NCBI GenBank assembly: GCA_028700795.1
Contig: JAQVRY010000093.1
Location: forward strand, 1-5,741
DNA from: Tissierellia bacterium
GTDB taxonomy: Bacteria > Bacillota > Clostridia > Tissierellales > Sedimentibacteraceae
Direction: 5' to 3'
Length of the DNA stretch: 5,741 bases
Below are positions 1-5,588 of the stretch, piece by piece; position 1 is the stretch's first letter, and each line of letters opens with the position of its first letter. The position numbers were made by a program, and so were the translations under genes. The notes under the pieces are model-generated. The model was not told where the DNA came from. It ran no database searches and saw only the letters and a program-made list of their open reading frames with translations.

Positions 1-74
1 AAAGTCTTTGCTTCATTGATAGTATTCATTATAATACATTTTAAGACATGTGTAAAATATTATTATATATTTAC

Positions 75-103
75 TGGACAAATCTTTAAATATTATTTAC
101 AAT
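75..103 (+). promoter_or_regulatory. Probable sigma-A promoter of the ArAE-type membrane gene
   Basis: The -35 box is TGGACA (75-80, five of six matches to TTGACA). A 17-nt spacer separates it from the -10 box TACAAT (98-103, five of six matches to TATAAT). Transcription would start near 110, about 43 nt ahead of the GTG at 153. The same TGGACA hexamer and 17-nt spacing recur at 1070-1098. The -10 box lies inside the palindrome at 96-111, so the promoter may be controlled there. The region is very AT-rich, which raises the chance of false matches. Confidence 0.55.
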
Positions 104-111
104 ATTGTAAA
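96..111. promoter_or_regulatory. Perfect 16-bp palindrome, candidate operator
   Basis: TTTACAATATTGTAAA is a perfect inverted repeat of two 8-base arms with no spacer. It covers the whole -10 box at 98-103 and reaches the predicted transcription start near 110. That position suits a dimeric repressor that blocks RNA polymerase. The core has the form TACA-N4-TGTA, but I cannot assign it to a known regulator family. An accidental palindrome in AT-rich DNA remains possible. Confidence 0.4.
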
Positions 112-140
112 AATCATAATGTTTATTATTGATTACACTT

Positions 141-145
141 GGAGG
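141..145 (+). promoter_or_regulatory. Ribosome binding site that fixes the start at 153
   Basis: GGAGG is followed by a 7-nt spacer and then GTG at 153. The longer in-frame reading from TTG at 129 would place this Shine-Dalgarno sequence inside the coding region, and nothing similar precedes 129. The GTG is therefore the better start. Confidence 0.8.
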
Positions 146-152
146 AAGCTTC

Positions 153-683
153 GTGATAAAAATAGGTATGCGTAATCTAAAAACATCACTTTCGATTTTT
201 ATATGCTTGTTGGTTTTTGAAGCTATTAACAGAGATAATTCCATATTCGCCTGCATAGCTGCATTAATATGTGTGCAGAATACGATTGTTGACTCAAAGG
301 AAATAGGTATTTCAAGGATTATTGGAACAGTAATCGGAGGCTTGATGGGAGCCTTAACATTGTTTATTGTCAACACGTTTTTAAATGAAAAAGTAGTAAT
401 TTTTATTATACCTTTAGGAATTATGCTATTAATTCATATTTGCGTAACTATCAATATGAAGAAAGCAGTGGTTATTTGCTGTGTTGTGTTTTTAGCTGTA
501 ATGATTTCCATGAACCACGAAGAAGGTTATTTACTTTATACGTATAACAGAGTATTGGATACCTCAATTGGCATTATAATTGCTCTTTTAGTCAACAAAT
601 ATGTAAAAATACCTGAGAAACTAAAAACTAAATTTAGAGAAGATGATGAACTGACCGAAACAGACGTACATTCTGAGCGCTAA
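153..683 (+). CDS. Aromatic acid exporter (ArAE_1/FUSC-like) family membrane protein
   Basis: The product is an inner-membrane protein of 176 residues. It resembles the small Firmicute proteins annotated as aromatic acid exporter family (ArAE_1, formerly DUF939), related to the membrane half of FUSC transporters. Hydrophobic segments lie at about 11-25, 30-46, 56-76, 81-100, 104-119 and 134-148. Family-like features are R-N-L-K at 7-10, the loop N-R-D-N at 26-29 before the second segment, R-I-I-G-T-x-I-G-G at 55-63, and N-R-x-L-D-T-x-I-G at 132-140 leading into A-L-L-V-N. The charged tail (152-176) is probably cytoplasmic. It is short compared with full-length exporters that carry a large soluble domain, but normal for this subgroup. 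No substrate can be deduced. It starts with GTG behind a strong ribosome binding site and has its own promoter at 75-103. It is separated by 100 nt from bofA, so it is probably not part of the downstream operon. Confidence 0.72.
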   Translation: MIKIGMRNLKTSLSIFICLLVFEAINRDNSIFACIAALICVQNTIVDSKEIGISRIIGTVIGGLMGALTLFIVNTFLNEKVVIFIIPLGIMLLIHICVTINMKKAVVICCVVFLAVMISMNHEEGYLLYTYNRVLDTSIGIIIALLVNKYVKIPEKLKTKFREDDELTETDVHSER

Positions 684-709
684 TAAGATATGCCTAATGT
701 ATATTGATG

Positions 710-738
710 ACATAAATATAAGGACAACTTCATAAAAT
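710..738 (+). promoter_or_regulatory. Possible sigma-E-type sporulation promoter of bofA
   Basis: The sequence CATAAAAT (731-738) closely matches the sigma-E -10 consensus (about CATACAnT). It lies 14 nt after ACATAAA (710-716), which keeps the central ATA of the sigma-E -35 element but not its trailing TT. Transcription would start near 745, about 40 nt before the bofA GTG. In B. subtilis bofA belongs to the mother-cell sigma-E regulon, so the position makes sense. The -35 match is poor and the DNA is AT-rich, so this is only a candidate. Confidence 0.33.
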
Positions 739-783
739 TAAGAAACCGGGTTTTTCGGATTATTTAGTAATGGAGGTTGTATT

Positions 784-1053
784 GTGACTGGAGCAGATTT
801 AGGTATAATATTAGCTTATACGGCAGGAATAATGCTTGTTTTCATGATATCTTGGATATTTTTTAAACCGCTTAAGTTTATAGGGAAAATAATTTTGAAT
901 TCTCTTATAGGCGCTCTAATTTTAATAATATTCAATTATTTTGGACAGTATACCGGTGTTTATATAGGAGTAAATGAATTTACCGCTCTTATTATAGGAA
1001 TTTTAGGTATACCGGGGTTTTTTGCTATATTGTTGGTAAAACTGCTTATATGA
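784..1053 (+). CDS. bofA: Pro-sigma-K processing inhibitor BofA family protein
   Basis: This is an 89-residue, almost wholly hydrophobic protein. In B. subtilis, BofA sits in the outer forespore membrane and, together with SpoIVFA, holds back the intramembrane protease SpoIVFB until pro-sigma-K should be cut. Membrane segments are about 6-27, 32-53 and 66-88. Family signatures are K-P-L-K at 28-31, N51, N64-x-x-T67 and G-I-L-G-I-P-G at 72-78. As I recall, N48, N61 and T64 are the inhibitory residues of B. subtilis BofA. N51, N64 and T67 here have exactly the same spacing, which supports a working inhibitor. The length matches the family (about 87). GTG is the start, with GGAGG at 772-776 and a 7-nt spacer. 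It lies upstream of yaaO-tmk as in Bacillus. Some clostridia carry BofA-like proteins without a clear pro-sigma-K pathway, so the exact target is inferred. Confidence 0.85.
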   Translation: MTGADLGIILAYTAGIMLVFMISWIFFKPLKFIGKIILNSLIGALILIIFNYFGQYTGVYIGVNEFTALIIGILGIPGFFAILLVKLLI

Positions 1054-1069
1054 GAATAATAAGTTTTGT

Positions 1070-1098
1070 TGGACAATAATAATGTGCTGTTATATAAT
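1070..1098 (+). promoter_or_regulatory. Strong sigma-A promoter ahead of the 41-codon ORF and the yaaO operon
   Basis: The -35 box TGGACA (1070-1075) is followed by a 17-nt spacer and a perfect -10 box TATAAT (1093-1098). This is the best promoter match in the window. Transcription should start near 1105, at the first base of the ribosome binding site of the small ORF, giving a leader of only about 14 nt. No comparable promoter is visible between 1245 and 1322, and I see no terminator before yaaO. It may therefore also drive the five-gene operon. Confidence 0.7.
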
Positions 1099-1118
1099 AT
1101 GAACAGGAGAGTGATTGT

Positions 1119-1244
1119 ATGTGGCTTGAATATATTGTACTATTTTCAATTGCAATGATGTTTTTATCAATAACGGTGGTACTTACAGTTGAAACTGTTC
1201 ATACCACCAACAGCATATCTAAAAAAAGAAATAAAAAACTATAA
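1119..1244 (+). CDS. Small single-pass membrane peptide of unknown function
   Basis: This is a 41-residue open frame that I do not recognise. An ATG start is preceded by AGGAG (1105-1109) with a 9-nt spacer, and TAA ends it at 1242-1244. Residues 1-25 are mostly hydrophobic (M-W-L-E-Y-I-V-L-F then A-M-M-F-L-S), long enough for one transmembrane helix. The tail is basic (K-K-R-N-K-K at 35-40), which predicts a cytoplasmic C-terminus. A near-consensus promoter lies immediately upstream, which argues that translation is intended. It sits 78 nt ahead of yaaO and is probably on the same transcript. It could be a small membrane regulator, or a leader-type ORF affecting the downstream operon. No family or function can be given. 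Confidence 0.6.
   Translation: MWLEYIVLFSIAMMFLSITVVLTVETVHTTNSISKKRNKKL
1175..1208 (+). repeat. Imperfect 34-nt hairpin inside the 41-codon ORF
   Basis: The outer arms GGTGGTA (1175-1181) and TACCACC (1202-1208) are perfectly complementary. The inner arms ACAGTT (1185-1190) and AACTGT (1193-1198) are too. A symmetric 3x3 unpaired region separates the two stems. No run of T follows on either strand, so it is not an intrinsic terminator. It may be an RNA structure in the message, a DNA operator, or coincidence within coding sequence. Confidence 0.5.
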
Positions 1245-1322
1245 ATTTAAAGGAGCTGAGTACTAATCCCAACAACCACATAAATAGAAGAATTTATTTA
1301 TTAATTAACGGGAGATAAAAAG

Positions 1323-2768
1323 ATGGAAAAACTTAATATTATTTCAGGCATTAAGCAGTATCGAAGTGAAGTAGATACAAATTTCCACATGCCCGGTCAT
1401 AAGGGTAAAGATAATATTTTGGGAGAGATGAGTGAAAATCTTAATTTTTATGATATTACAGAAACTCTTGGAACAGATAACTTGCATTATCCTACAGGCT
1501 TTTTGAAGGATGCTATGACATATATTTCCAAGGTTTATGGAAGTAAAAAATCATATATGGTTGTTAACGGGACTTCATGTGGAATTATTTCGGCAATAAT
1601 GGCATGTACAAACCCCGGAGATAAGATACTTGTACAAAGAGATTGTCATAAGTCGGTTTACAATGCTTGTATATTAGGAGATTTGAAGTTGTTCTATCTT
1701 TATCCGGAGTTTAATAAAAAATACGGATTAAATTTTAGCATAAGTTTAGATAAGTTAGATCAGATGCTTACAGATAATCAGGACATAAAAATGGTGGTGC
1801 TTACTTATCCGACATTTTACGGTATTTGCTTTGACGTAAAAAAGGCAGTAGAAATAGTTCATAAACACGGTAAAATTCTGATGATAGATGAAGCGCATGG
1901 CTCACATCTTCATTTCTGTAAGGAGCTATTACCTCCTTCTGCAGAAAGCTCTGGAGCAGACATAGTTACTCAAAGCACGCATAAAACCATGCCTTGTCTT
2001 ACTCAAGGTTCAATTTTACACATTTTCTCAGACAGGGTAAATGTCAACAATATTGATACAATGCTGAGAATGCTTCAGACAACTTCTCCATCATATATTT
2101 TGATGGCATCAATTGAAAATGCAGTTCACTGGATGGATGAGCACGGAGAAGAAAGATTAAAAAGAAATATTGAAGTATTTAAAAGAAGAACATTGGAACT
2201 TAGAAATTTGGGAATCAATGTATTGGAAGATGATTTCTTAATCAGTGAAGGATTGTATGATTTTGATGCCACACGTGCCGTTATCAGCATGAGTGAGCTC
2301 GGAATAACAGGTACTGAGCTTCAGGATATATTAAGGTATAAGTATAAAATTCAGATGGAATTTGCTGACTTGCAGTATACTGTAGGTTATGTTACGGCAA
2401 CAGATGAGCCTGAAGATATTGACAGACTTTTTGATGCTGTAAAGGAAATTTATATAGAGGAATCCAAAAGCAAGGAAAAAAGAGAAATTATTCAAATTGA
2501 AGCATTTCCTCAGCTACAGCATGAAAGGAAAATGAGAAAAGCTTTCTATGCGGAGAATACCTTGCTTAATATGGACGATGCCATAGGCAAGACTGCAGCA
2601 GAATTCATCATACCATATCCGCCCGGAATACCTCTTGTTTGTCCCGGGGAAATAATTGTTCAAGATACCATAGATTATGTAAAAGTTATGTTGGAAAATG
2701 GTATAAATGTAAATGGCGTTAACAAAAATAATCAAGTGAGAGTTGTTAAATGGAAGGAAGATTTATAG
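1323..2768 (+). CDS. yaaO: Orn/Lys/Arg decarboxylase family protein (YaaO-like)
   Basis: The product is a 481-residue cytoplasmic, PLP-dependent, fold-type I decarboxylase that removes the alpha-carboxyl group of a basic amino acid to give a diamine or agmatine. The substrate (Lys, Arg or Orn) cannot be read from the sequence. Signatures are H-M-P-G-H-K-G at 22-28, N-G-T-S at 82-85, D-E-A-H-G at 189-193 with the PLP-ring aspartate D189, and Q-S-T-H-K at 217-221 with K221 as the expected Schiff-base lysine. The C-terminal domain has P-Y-P-P-G-I-P at 431-437 and P-G-E at 441-443. It lacks the N-terminal wing domain of the roughly 710-755-residue acid-inducible enzymes and matches the short B. 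subtilis YaaO/SpeA type (about 480-490). The ATG start follows GGGAG (1310-1314) with an 8-nt spacer. It overlaps tmk by 19 nt, and yaaO-tmk adjacency is also the B. subtilis order. All catalytic motifs are intact. Confidence 0.9.
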   Translation: MEKLNIISGIKQYRSEVDTNFHMPGHKGKDNILGEMSENLNFYDITETLGTDNLHYPTGFLKDAMTYISKVYGSKKSYMVVNGTSCGIISAIMACTNPGDKILVQRDCHKSVYNACILGDLKLFYLYPEFNKKYGLNFSISLDKLDQMLTDNQDIKMVVLTYPTFYGICFDVKKAVEIVHKHGKILMIDEAHGSHLHFCKELLPPSAESSGADIVTQSTHKTMPCLTQGSILHIFSDRVNVNNIDTMLRMLQTTSPSYILMASIENAVHWMDEHGEERLKRNIEVFKRRTLELRNLGINVLEDDFLISEGLYDFDATRAVISMSELGITGTELQDILRYKYKIQMEFADLQYTVGYVTATDEPEDIDRLFDAVKEIYIEESKSKEKREIIQIEAFPQLQHERKMRKAFYAENTLLNMDDAIGKTAAEFIIPYPPGIPLVCPGEIIVQDTIDYVKVMLENGINVNGVNKNNQVRVVKWKEDL

Positions 2769-3358
2769 TATTAGAAGGTTCTGACGGTTCAGGCAAAAGT
2801 ACCATGGCAGACAGAATAGGGAAATATTTCAGTGAAAAGGGTCATCATATTGAATTTACCAGAGAGCCGGGTGGAACACAAATAAGTGAAAAAATCAGGG
2901 AATTGATTTTAGACAGAGATAACACTGAAATGGATTACAGAACAGAAGCTTTGCTTTATGCTGCATCAAGAGCACAGTTAATATCTGAAAAAATAATACC
3001 TTGGCTTAAAGAAGGTAAAGTAGTAATAAGCGAAAGATATGTTTATTCAAGTTTGGTATATCAAGGTCTTGGTAGAGGTCTTGGTATCGATGAGGTAAAA
3101 AAAATTAATGATTTTGCAACAGCGGGAATTAAACCGGATTTGGTGATTTTTCTGGATGTTGATCCTGAAAAAGCTTTGAAAAGAAAGCTTTGTATTGATG
3201 GGGGAGACAGGCTGGAAAACGAGGATATTACTTTTCACAAAAGCGTATATGAAGGATATAAGGAACTTTCATCACATTTTCCTGAAATAATAACTATTGA
3301 TGGTGAAAGGACAATTGATGAAATTTTTGAAGAGATAAAAGGTTTATTAACAATATAA
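2750..3358 (+). CDS. tmk: Thymidylate kinase (dTMP kinase)
   Basis: This 202-residue cytoplasmic kinase phosphorylates dTMP to dTDP with ATP, a step shared by the de novo and salvage routes to dTTP. The P-loop is E-G-S-D-G-S-G-K-S-T at 9-18. T-R-E-P-G-G-T at 37-43 is the thymidylate-kinase signature, E-R-Y at 95-97 stands where D-R-Y/F is usual, and Y-Q-G follows at 104-106. A lid-like region runs from K144 to E156 and ends in D-R-L-E. The length is normal (about 200-215). The ATG lies inside the end of yaaO (19-nt overlap) with only a weak GTGAG upstream, so translation is probably coupled to the decarboxylase. darA follows after 10 nt. Asp-to-Glu at 95 is conservative and not a sign of inactivity. 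The identification is secure. Confidence 0.96.
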   Translation: MEGRFIVLEGSDGSGKSTMADRIGKYFSEKGHHIEFTREPGGTQISEKIRELILDRDNTEMDYRTEALLYAASRAQLISEKIIPWLKEGKVVISERYVYSSLVYQGLGRGLGIDEVKKINDFATAGIKPDLVIFLDVDPEKALKRKLCIDGGDRLENEDITFHKSVYEGYKELSSHFPEIITIDGERTIDEIFEEIKGLLTI

Positions 3359-3368
3359 GGAGGTACTT

Positions 3369-3701
3369 ATGAAGCTGATAACAGCAGTTGTGCAAAATGA
3401 TGATGCTAACAAGTTGATTTCCGCATTGAGAGAAAACGGGTTTTCATCCACTAAAATGTCATCAACAGGCGGCTTTTTAAGCTCCGGAAATACAACCGTT
3501 ATTTCAGGGATTGAGGATGACAATGTTGATGAAGCAATTGAAATAATTAGAAGAATATGTAAGACTAAAAAGAAAGTGACTGCTGCCATCCCTCCAAGTT
3601 CATTCAGTACAGTAGGAGGATATTTACCACAAACTATTGAAGTAACAGTGGGGGGAGCTGTTGTGTTTGTAACTCCCGTAGATAGATTTGAAAAGATTTA
3701 A
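3369..3701 (+). CDS. darA: Cyclic-di-AMP receptor DarA (PII-like, YaaQ/PstA)
   Basis: The 110-residue cytoplasmic protein belongs to the PII-like family that forms trimers and binds cyclic di-AMP. Its downstream partner is not well established. The match to B. subtilis DarA (109 residues) is clear along its length: M-K-L-I-x-A-V-V-Q at 1-9, N-K-L at 14-16, T28-K29, S-T-G-G-F-L-x-S-G-N-T-T at 32-43, G47-x-E-D, and V-G-G-A-x-V-F-V-x-P-V at 93-103. The T-G-G-F-L and N41 region forms part of the ligand pocket in the family. Position 26 is Ser where I recall Arg in the B. subtilis and Staphylococcus proteins. A strong AAGGAGGT (3357-3364) overlaps the tmk stop, with 10 nt between the genes. It sits between tmk and holB as in Bacillus, but yaaR, which follows it there, is absent. 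Confidence 0.93.
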   Translation: MKLITAVVQNDDANKLISALRENGFSSTKMSSTGGFLSSGNTTVISGIEDDNVDEAIEIIRRICKTKKKVTAAIPPSSFSTVGGYLPQTIEVTVGGAVVFVTPVDRFEKI

Positions 3702-3706
3702 GGGGG
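3702..3706 (+). promoter_or_regulatory. Ribosome binding site that fixes the holB start at 3712
   Basis: AGGGG starts right after the darA stop and, with G3706-G3707 continuing the run, lies about 5 nt before ATG at 3712. An in-frame TTG at 3688 would add eight residues but lies within darA and has no Shine-Dalgarno sequence. ATG at 3712 is preferred. Confidence 0.72.
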
Positions 3707-3711
3707 CTTAT

Positions 3712-4683
3712 ATGCTTTACAGCCAAGTTGCAGGACAGGAAGAAATCAAAACATCTTTAATTAAGTCAATAAATAACAATCAAGTATCTCATTGTTATTT
3801 ATTTGAAGGACCTGAAGGGGTGGGTAAATTTGAATTGGCATTAATATTTGCACAGTCATTGCTTTGCTTGAATTTTAATAAGGAGCCATGCAATGAATGC
3901 AAAAGCTGTATAAAAATAAATTCTTACAACCATCCCGATTTGCACATTATAAATGAAAATGGGAACAGTATTAAAAGGGAAGACATTGATGTGCTGATTA
4001 ATTCAATATATAATAAGCCATATGAAGCTAAAAGGAAGGTCTATATATTAAAAGATGCACATTTAATGACTCCACGGGCAGCCAATGGGTTCTTAAAAAC
4101 TTTAGAGGAGCCTCCAGGTGATTCAGTTATGATACTTTTGACCATAAATTCAAATTTGCTTCTCCCCACAATTGTTTCAAGATGTCAAGAGGTCAAATTT
4201 AGAAATGTAAGCAAAGAAACAATCAAGCTATATTTAAAAGACAATGATTCTGATTGTGTTGAATTAGCAGTAAATTATTCAAAAGGGATACTTAATAAAG
4301 CAATAAATATGATTAACGGTAATGATGACACTCTCAAGAAACGTGAAGAAGTCATTAAAATTTTTGATAGAATTGTAAATTCAGATTCTGAAACAATTTA
4401 TGAATTAGAAAATTACTTTGAAGATAAAAAAGATAATATAGATTTAATAATAGAAATTATGATAATGTGGATAAGAGATATAATGTTTGTGAATAACAAC
4501 ATGGAAAACCTTACAATAAATAAAGATTGTATCGAACTCTTAAAAACTCATGGTAAGAAAATGAAGACGGATTCAGATATAATCGAGTTCATGCAAAATA
4601 TCAGTGACAATATTAAGAATAATGTTAACTATAAATTGGCAATAGATAATATGCTTTTAAAGATTCAGGAGGACTTTAAATGA
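3712..4683 (+). CDS. holB: DNA polymerase III delta' subunit (clamp loader)
   Basis: From ATG at 3712 the protein has 323 residues. Delta' is the stationary AAA+-fold subunit of the clamp loader that places the beta clamp on primed DNA with DnaX and HolA. The start G-Q-E-E-I at 8-12 and H27-Y29-L-F are typical. The P-loop-like G-P-E-G-V-G-K at 33-39 is followed by F40 rather than Ser/Thr. The zinc module is C52, C60, C63 and C66. D-A-H at 115-117 stands in the Walker B position, with L-E-E-P-P at 131-135 and the sensor/arginine-finger motif S-R-C at 156-158. The damaged nucleotide site with an intact S-R-C fits delta' and argues against DnaX. The C-terminal part (about 200-323) is helical and poorly conserved. 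It starts 10 nt after darA and overlaps ricT by 4 nt (ATGA). Confidence 0.92.
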   Translation: MLYSQVAGQEEIKTSLIKSINNNQVSHCYLFEGPEGVGKFELALIFAQSLLCLNFNKEPCNECKSCIKINSYNHPDLHIINENGNSIKREDIDVLINSIYNKPYEAKRKVYILKDAHLMTPRAANGFLKTLEEPPGDSVMILLTINSNLLLPTIVSRCQEVKFRNVSKETIKLYLKDNDSDCVELAVNYSKGILNKAINMINGNDDTLKKREEVIKIFDRIVNSDSETIYELENYFEDKKDNIDLIIEIMIMWIRDIMFVNNNMENLTINKDCIELLKTHGKKMKTDSDIIEFMQNISDNIKNNVNYKLAIDNMLLKIQEDFK

Positions 4684-5564
4684 TAAAAGTAGTTGGCGTA
4701 AGATTCAAAAAAGCCGGCAAAATATACTATTTTGATCCTGAAAAAAAGTGGATCAACAATGGAGATTTTGTAATAGTAGAAACTATAAGAGGAATTGAGT
4801 ACGGACAGGTTGTTGTAGGCCCAAAAATGGTTAAGGAAGAAAATATAGTGCAACCATTAAAAAAAGTATTAAGGCTTGCAACAGAAGAAGATATTAAAAC
4901 AAATCAAGAAAATTCAGAAAAAGAAAAAGAAGCTTTCGATATATGTTTTAAGAAAATAGAAGAACACGAGCTGGAAATGAAGCTTATTGATATAGAATAC
5001 ACCTTTGATAATAACAAAGTAATTTTCTATTTCACGGCAGACGGCAGAATAGATTTTAGAGAATTGGTAAAAGACTTGGCTGCAATATTCAGAACAAGAA
5101 TAGAATTAAGACAAATAGGTGTAAGAGATGAAGCAAAAATGATAGGCGGTATTGGTCCTTGCGGAAGGCATATGTGTTGCTCATCATTTTTAGGTGAATT
5201 TTATCCCGTATCCATAAAAATGGCCAAAGAGCAAAAATTGTCTTTGAATCCCGCTAAAATATCGGGAATATGCTCACGCCTTATGTGCTGTTTAAATTAT
5301 GAGCATCAGGTATATGAAGAAAATATTAAAAAGCTTCCGGACTTGGGAGATAAAGTAGAGGTTCTGGGAACAAACAAAACGGGAATAGTTTTAGATATCA
5401 ATCCATTATTTGTAACTGCAAGAGTAAATATTTTAAAAAGTGACGGGACTATAGAAGTAGAAGAAATAAAAGGCGAAGACTTGAAAGTTGTGGAAGAGGG
5501 TGTCTTGAAACATAATAACCCTGAAGATATAGATATGGATGAATTAAAGGAATTGGAGGATTAA
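4680..5564 (+). CDS. ricT: RicT (YaaT), PSP1-domain Fe-S regulator of RNase Y
   Basis: The product is a 294-residue cytoplasmic protein with a PSP1 domain. In B. subtilis RicT works with RicA and RicF in the Y-complex. That complex carries [4Fe-4S] clusters, directs RNase Y to certain mRNAs, and affects sporulation, competence and biofilm formation. The N-terminal part (1-65) contains G-D-x-V at 28-31 and R-G-x-E-Y-G-x-V at 37-44. A charged stretch (about 69-100) precedes the core, with F-x-x-D-x-R-x-D-F-R-E-L at 118-129. The conserved cysteine cluster follows: G-P-C161-G-R, C166-C167, C198 and C203-C204-L-N-Y-E, the likely Fe-S ligands. The tail beyond 270 is acidic. B. subtilis RicT is about 275 residues, so this one is slightly longer. 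AGGAGG (4667-4672) lies 7 nt before an ATG that overlaps the holB stop. It is the last gene of the operon. Confidence 0.92.
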   Translation: MIKVVGVRFKKAGKIYYFDPEKKWINNGDFVIVETIRGIEYGQVVVGPKMVKEENIVQPLKKVLRLATEEDIKTNQENSEKEKEAFDICFKKIEEHELEMKLIDIEYTFDNNKVIFYFTADGRIDFRELVKDLAAIFRTRIELRQIGVRDEAKMIGGIGPCGRHMCCSSFLGEFYPVSIKMAKEQKLSLNPAKISGICSRLMCCLNYEHQVYEENIKKLPDLGDKVEVLGTNKTGIVLDINPLFVTARVNILKSDGTIEVEEIKGEDLKVVEEGVLKHNNPEDIDMDELKELED

Positions 5565-5588
5565 CAATTATTTCACATTTTATAAAAA

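Noticed and set aside
1..29. Minus-strand ATG at 29 open to the window edge (nine codons)
   Set aside because: There is no ribosome binding site upstream and too little sequence to judge.
16..35. TTGATA and TATAAT as a promoter
   Set aside because: The two hexamers are only 8 nt apart, far too close for sigma-A. The alternative -35 at 8-13 matches only three of six bases.
1..132. Plus-strand frame open from the window edge to TGA at 130
   Set aside because: It could be the end of an upstream gene, but the translation is low-complexity (Y, I, K, N rich), and the stretch holds a good promoter and a palindrome, so it is more likely non-coding.
129..152. Upstream TTG start for the exporter-like gene
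   Set aside because: It has no Shine-Dalgarno sequence, and GGAGG at 141-145 points to GTG at 153 instead.
86..376. Minus-strand open frame of 96 codons
   Set aside because: It lies antisense to the exporter-like gene, shows no family features, and is best explained as a shadow of the plus-strand coding sequence.
743..758. Possible terminator around the CCGGG and T-run sequence before bofA
   Set aside because: The stem is only about 3 to 5 pairs with an unworkable loop, and the T run is part of the supposed loop.
1280..1297. ATAAAT/ATTTAT hairpin upstream of yaaO
   Set aside because: It consists of six A/T pairs only, which is expected by chance in this AT-rich spacer.
3688..3711. Upstream TTG start for holB
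   Set aside because: It lies inside darA without a ribosome binding site. ATG at 3712 follows a G-rich ribosome binding site and gives the usual delta' N-terminus.
2514..4853. Short minus-strand open frames inside yaaO, tmk, darA and ricT
   Set aside because: They are antisense to genes with clear families and show no recognisable motifs of their own.
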